DNA of 64,000 bases. Source: Actinocorallia sp039871655. GTDB taxonomy: Bacteria > Actinomycetota > Actinomycetes > Streptosporangiales > Streptosporangiaceae. The position numbers were made by a program, and so were the translations under genes. Below are positions 61,273 to 64,000 of this stretch, piece after piece (the stretch's first letter is position 1; the number at the start of each line of letters is the position of its first letter). The stretch spans positions 85,443 through 149,442 of the forward strand of contig NZ_JBDPLZ010000014.1 of assembly GCF_039871655.1 (NCBI RefSeq), given 5' to 3'. The notes below the pieces were generated by a model. That model was not told the DNA's origin. It saw only the letters and a list, made by a program, of their open reading frames with translations, and ran no database searches.

Positions 61273-61985
61273 TCAGGGGACGACGAGCCCGACGAGCTTC
61301 ACGTCGAGGTACTCGTCGATGCCCTGCGCCCCGCCTTCGCGGCCGAGGCCGCTGTTCCCCACTCCGCCGAACGGCGCGGCGGCCCCGGTGGGGTCGATGT
61401 CGTTGATCCCGAACCGCAGAGCCTCCGAGACGCGGACGGCACGCCCCAGGTCGTTGGTGTAGAGGTACGAGGCCAGGCCTTACTCGGTGCCGTTGGCCCG
61501 GCGCACCGCCTCGTCCTCGTCGTCGAACGGGACGATCGCGGCCACCGGCCCGAAGGTCTCCTCGCGGTAGACCCGCATGGACTCCTCAACGTCGGCCAGG
61601 ACGGTGGGCGCGTAGAACCGCCCCGACTCCAGGCCGTCCTCCGTCAGACGCCTTCCCCCGGCCAGGAGGCGGGCACCCTTCGCGACGGCGTCGTCGACCT
61701 GCCCCGCCACCTTCTCCAGCGCCGCGTCGTCGACCCAGGGGGCCGATGTTCACGCCCGGCCGGTCTCCGGGCCCCGCGACCAGCTTGTCGACCCAGGCGA
61801 CGAGTTCGTCGGTGAAGGCGTCGAGGACGGACCGGTGGACGAAGATGCGGTTGGGGCTGATGCAGGCCTGGCCGGTGTTGAGGAACTTCACCAGGGCGGC
61901 GCCCTTGGCCGCGTGGACGGGGTCGGCGTCCGGGAAGACCAGCATCGGCGCGTGGCCACCCAACTCCATCGAGACCCGCTTCATC
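61273..61985 (-). pseudogene. Aldehyde dehydrogenase (GabD-like) C-terminal remnant
   Basis: Only the C-terminal half remains. Readable parts: KRVSMELGGHAPMLVFPDAD (with the catalytic Glu), LNTGQACISPNRIFVHRSV (with the nucleophile Cys), KGARLLAGGRRLTEDGLESG, EETFGPVAAIVPFDDEDEAV, and GGVGNSGLGREGGAQGIDEY to the stop at 61273-61275. An extra base at about 61738 shifts the frame after NIGPL, and a nonsense codon TAA (61480-61482) replaces the Tyr of NGTEYGLASYLY. The 5' end is cut off at about 61985 by an MFS remnant on the other strand. Confidence 0.88.
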
Positions 61986-62291
61986 GTCGCCGCGGCCCTG
62001 GCGGCCGGCTTCTTCCCGAAGGTCGACGGCCTCCTGCAGATCGCGGCCGTCCTCGCCGCCTTCTCCATGCTGGGCGCCCTGGTCCAAGCCCCCGCCTTCA
62101 CCTACATCGCCGAACTCTTCCCCGCCAACGTCCGCTGCACCGGCGCGAGCTTCGGCCAGAACATCGGCACCGTCTTCGGCAACGGCATCGCCCCCTTCGC
62201 CGCCCTGACCCTGCGCAGCATCCACTACGTCGCGGGAGGAATGTCCGAAAACGAGGACCGTTCGATAGAACCCGCACCCGGCCCCACCTGA
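61985..62291 (+). pseudogene. MFS transporter C-terminal remnant
   Basis: An open stretch reads GLLQIAAVLAAFSMLGALVQ, APAFTYIAELFPANVRCTGA and SFGQNIGTVFGNGIAPFAAL, the last helices of a sugar/metabolite-type MFS protein (PxxVRxTG loop after helix 10). Nothing of helices 1-9 is present: upstream DNA is the aldehyde dehydrogenase on the other strand. The sequence after 62225 also no longer looks like a transporter. Confidence 0.82.
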
Positions 62292-62381
62292 CCCTCTTGC
62301 CCCCGTCCCTCCCGTTCGCGCATATGGAGTCTGTTCAGCGAACGGTGTGGGGCAGGTCTGGCAGGGCGGGCCCGTCATGCA

Positions 62382-62762
62382 GGGCGTTGGTTCTCCTACT
62401 ACGACGACGTGACCGTGGAGGGTCCGTCCGGGTCGGACATCGACTACATGGTGCCCTTGGCTGAGGCGTGGAACTCGGGGGCCTATGAGTGGACGGCGCA
62501 GCGTCGGCAGGACTACGCGAACGATCTGGGGGATCCGCGGTCGTTGGTGGCGGTGACGGCCCGGTCGAACCGCAGCAAGGCGGATCAGGATCCGGTGGAG
62601 TGGCTGCCGCCGGCGGTTGCTGCCCGCTGCCAGTACATCGGCGAGTGGACCGCGACGAAGTTGAGGTGCGGGTTGAGCGCGGACGAGGAGGAGCAGACGG
62701 CGCTGGCTCTGCTCGCTGAGGAGTGTCCTGACGTGCCTCTCGCCTTCGCTCCCGTTCCGTAG
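62382..62762 (+). pseudogene. HNH (DUF1524-like) secreted nuclease remnant
   Basis: From 62382 the frame matches the C-terminal two thirds of secreted HNH-family proteins: GRWFSYYDDVTVEG, DIDYMVPLAEAWNSGAYEW, YANDLGDPRSLVAVTARSNR, DPVEWLPP and YIGEWTATKLRCGLS. The family has DIDH where this has DIDY, so the catalytic His is lost, and the N-terminal half with the signal peptide is absent. The first GTG (62409) would start within the domain. Confidence 0.78.
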
Positions 62763-62836
62763 CGCCGACTCTGGAAATCGGCTGGCCAGAGGCGTACAAG
62801 GGAGAAGACACCCTCCGCTTCCGGGTAGGTGAAGCC

Positions 62837-63829
62837 GTGAGCCAGGCCAAGATGCGAAACGTGGTATGCACACGCCTCGAGTTGCTGGAACCGCTCAGAA
62901 GCATGGATCGCCACCTTCCCTATGCTGATTTGAGCCCCTCGGAGAAGAGAGAATCCTTCTTTCGAAGGCGTCCCGAGAATCCGTATGGCGTAGTCGAGCT
63001 CAATTACCGACCGTTGGACTACAGCCCCCATCTCACCGACGAGATCGAAATTCCGATCTCTGATGCAGACCGCTGGTGCGCGGCCACGTACGAATTCTGC
63101 CGAACCGCTAGAGATCTCATACTCCAGGCATACCGCCTGCGCGATCATCCCTACCAGCGACGTCCTAGTCGCCCGCGCTGGACCTGGCGGCAAATCGGCC
63201 GGTGGCGTAAGCGGATCAGTCGGTGGCACGAACAGATTGAGCAGCTTAGGGAGCAGTACGATGCCGAATGGGAACGGCTACACGATGAACTCCTGGCCGC
63301 CTGCCAACTTTATGACGAGCAGACCAGTGATCTGATACAGGGGCGAGAACATGGAATAGCACGGCGCAAGAAGCGAGAACAGCAACGAGAGAAGCGAAGA
63401 GAGCAAAGGAGGCAGCAGCAGCGCCGGAAGCGCGCAGAGGCACTCGGCGGGCCTGACTCGCCGGTGTGGGCATGCCGCGTAGGAACCTCCCGCGGCAGAC
63501 GAAAATTCGTCATCTGGCTTCCGGCTCTGGACACCGCGAAGCCGACGAGCCCAGAGCCGCTGCTGTCAGGTGTCACCGCCCTCAAGATCCAGGAAGCACT
63601 TGACGAGGAACGCGCCCAGCACCCCTCCACCATCGTCCAGTGGGCAAGCAGGACAGGCCTTGCGCTGTGCGAGTACCGAGGCCGCACCCTTAGTGCGTGT
63701 TTTAGAGCTGATCGTCGGGGTTTACCGGAGGTATTCCACAGGTCTGGGCCCGGTGCGGGTGGCGGGGCGGCCGCGGGCGATGCGGCGGGCCATGCCGTGG
63801 ATGGAGGCCCAGCGGATGAGGGCCTCTGA
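62837..63829 (+). CDS. Unknown basic coiled-coil protein, 3' end disrupted by IS DNA
   Basis: GTG at 62837 behind GGTAGGTGA; 330 codons. Up to about 63690 the base use is distinctly less GC-rich than the rest of the window, suggesting recent transfer. The protein has Trp/Arg-rich helices (WTWRQIGRWRKRISRWHEQI), an extremely basic Gln/Arg/Lys run near residues 175-205, and a folded-looking stretch VGTSRGRRKFVIWLPALD. From about 63690 the frame enters IS-end and transposase DNA, so the true C terminus is lost. Family not recognised. Confidence 0.6.
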   Translation: MSQAKMRNVVCTRLELLEPLRSMDRHLPYADLSPSEKRESFFRRRPENPYGVVELNYRPLDYSPHLTDEIEIPISDADRWCAATYEFCRTARDLILQAYRLRDHPYQRRPSRPRWTWRQIGRWRKRISRWHEQIEQLREQYDAEWERLHDELLAACQLYDEQTSDLIQGREHGIARRKKREQQREKRREQRRQQQRRKRAEALGGPDSPVWACRVGTSRGRRKFVIWLPALDTAKPTSPEPLLSGVTALKIQEALDEERAQHPSTIVQWASRTGLALCEYRGRTLSACFRADRRGLPEVFHRSGPGAGGGAAAGDAAGHAVDGGPADEGL

Positions 63830-63888
63830 GGTGGCCGGGTCGCGTTCGTAGTCGCGGGCCAGGCGGCGGTGCTGCATCAGCCAGCCCG
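63722..63888 (-). pseudogene. DDE transposase, C-terminal fragment
   Basis: On the minus strand the frame reads GWLMQHRRLARDYERDPATS, EALIRWASIHGMARRIARGR and ends RPVEYLR at TAA 63722-63724. This is the C terminus of IS5-family-type transposases. The upstream exon is separated by the group II intron beginning at 63889. An IS end resembling GTGCGTGTTTTAGAGC lies near 63694-63709. The rest of the element is outside the window. Confidence 0.8.
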
Positions 63889-64000
63889 ATGGGTCGGCCG
63901 AGCGGCGAGGTGCCCGCGTGGAGCGCGGGTCCTTTTCCGCTCGGCCTCCCGCCGAACCGGACTTGATGGTTTCCCGATCATCCGGCTCTCCAGTGACTAC
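63889..64000 (-). other. Group II intron, 3' end (domains V and VI), partial
   Basis: Read on the minus strand, 63988 to 63954 gives GAGCCGGATGATCGGGAAAC then CATCAAGTCCGGTTC, a 35-nt group II domain V with the AGCCG catalytic triad region, GAAA tetraloop and bulge. It is followed by GGCGGGAGGCCGAGCGG and a long hairpin (domain VI) ending at ...GACCCAT, a normal AY intron end, at 63889. The downstream exon is transposase sequence. The intron body and any reverse transcriptase lie beyond 64000. Confidence 0.85.

Overview
The window is GC-rich DNA (GTG/TTG starts, strong G/C third positions) from a filamentous or Streptosporangiales-type actinobacterium. A furA-katG pair, an FxLD-type methyltransferase, an F420-type oxidoreductase and GTPase/Hsp70 clusters fit that assignment; I cannot name a genus. 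No rRNA, tRNA or CRISPR was found.

Layout. 1-15.2 kb is a mixed region: the furA tail and katG with two hairpins, secreted proteins, two MFS pumps (one divergent from an ArsR-rhodanese regulator), a GH16 glucanase, an orphan FxLD-system methyltransferase and a Crp/Fnr regulator. It also holds a type-B carboxylesterase pseudogene split by a TnpB-only IS605-type element. The two esterase halves abut exactly at the element's ends.

15.26-38.77 kb is the most unusual part. Two paralogous three-gene cassettes (SrfC-like dynamin-type GTPase, SrfB-like actin/Hsp70-fold ATPase, a third partner) bracket a translationally coupled operon: small acidic protein, dynamin-like GTPase, GrpE-like protein, second dynamin-like GTPase with a hydrophobic hairpin, Hsp70-like protein. 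Two plus-strand genes are interleaved: a membrane-anchored coiled-coil protein with a PP2C-like domain, and a class III cyclase-like protein. A DUF4407-type membrane protein heads the second cassette. Overlapping stop/start codons and paralogy suggest one multi-component chaperone/GTPase machine working at the membrane. Its function (stress, envelope, defence) is inference only.

39.0-50.9 kb is a catabolic island: a TetR regulator divergent from a DHA2 exporter, then a nine-gene plus-strand run. The run encodes two phosphotriesterase-like proteins (one without its metal ligands), a flavin monooxygenase, an HSL-type hydrolase, an MBL-fold hydrolase, a CocE/NonD hydrolase, a PcaF-like thiolase and two 3-oxoacid CoA-transferase subunits. 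Exporter and operon share a 29-nt upstream element. The set implies hydrolysis of an ester or lactone, hydroxylation, and thiolytic cleavage to acyl-CoA; the substrate is unknown.

51.0-61.2 kb holds a 5'-truncated oxygenase reductase, a MEDS-STAS protein, a GMC oxidoreductase whose frame runs over the next gene, a DUF7064-like protein, a phosphoryl-transfer enzyme built like rifampin phosphotransferase, its divergent TetR regulator and an LLM/F420-type oxidoreductase.

61.2-64.0 kb is decayed DNA: an aldehyde dehydrogenase remnant joined head-on to an MFS remnant, an HNH nuclease remnant with a lost histidine, a lower-GC gene cut by an IS end, and the 3' end (domains V-VI) of a group II intron inside a transposase fragment at the window edge.
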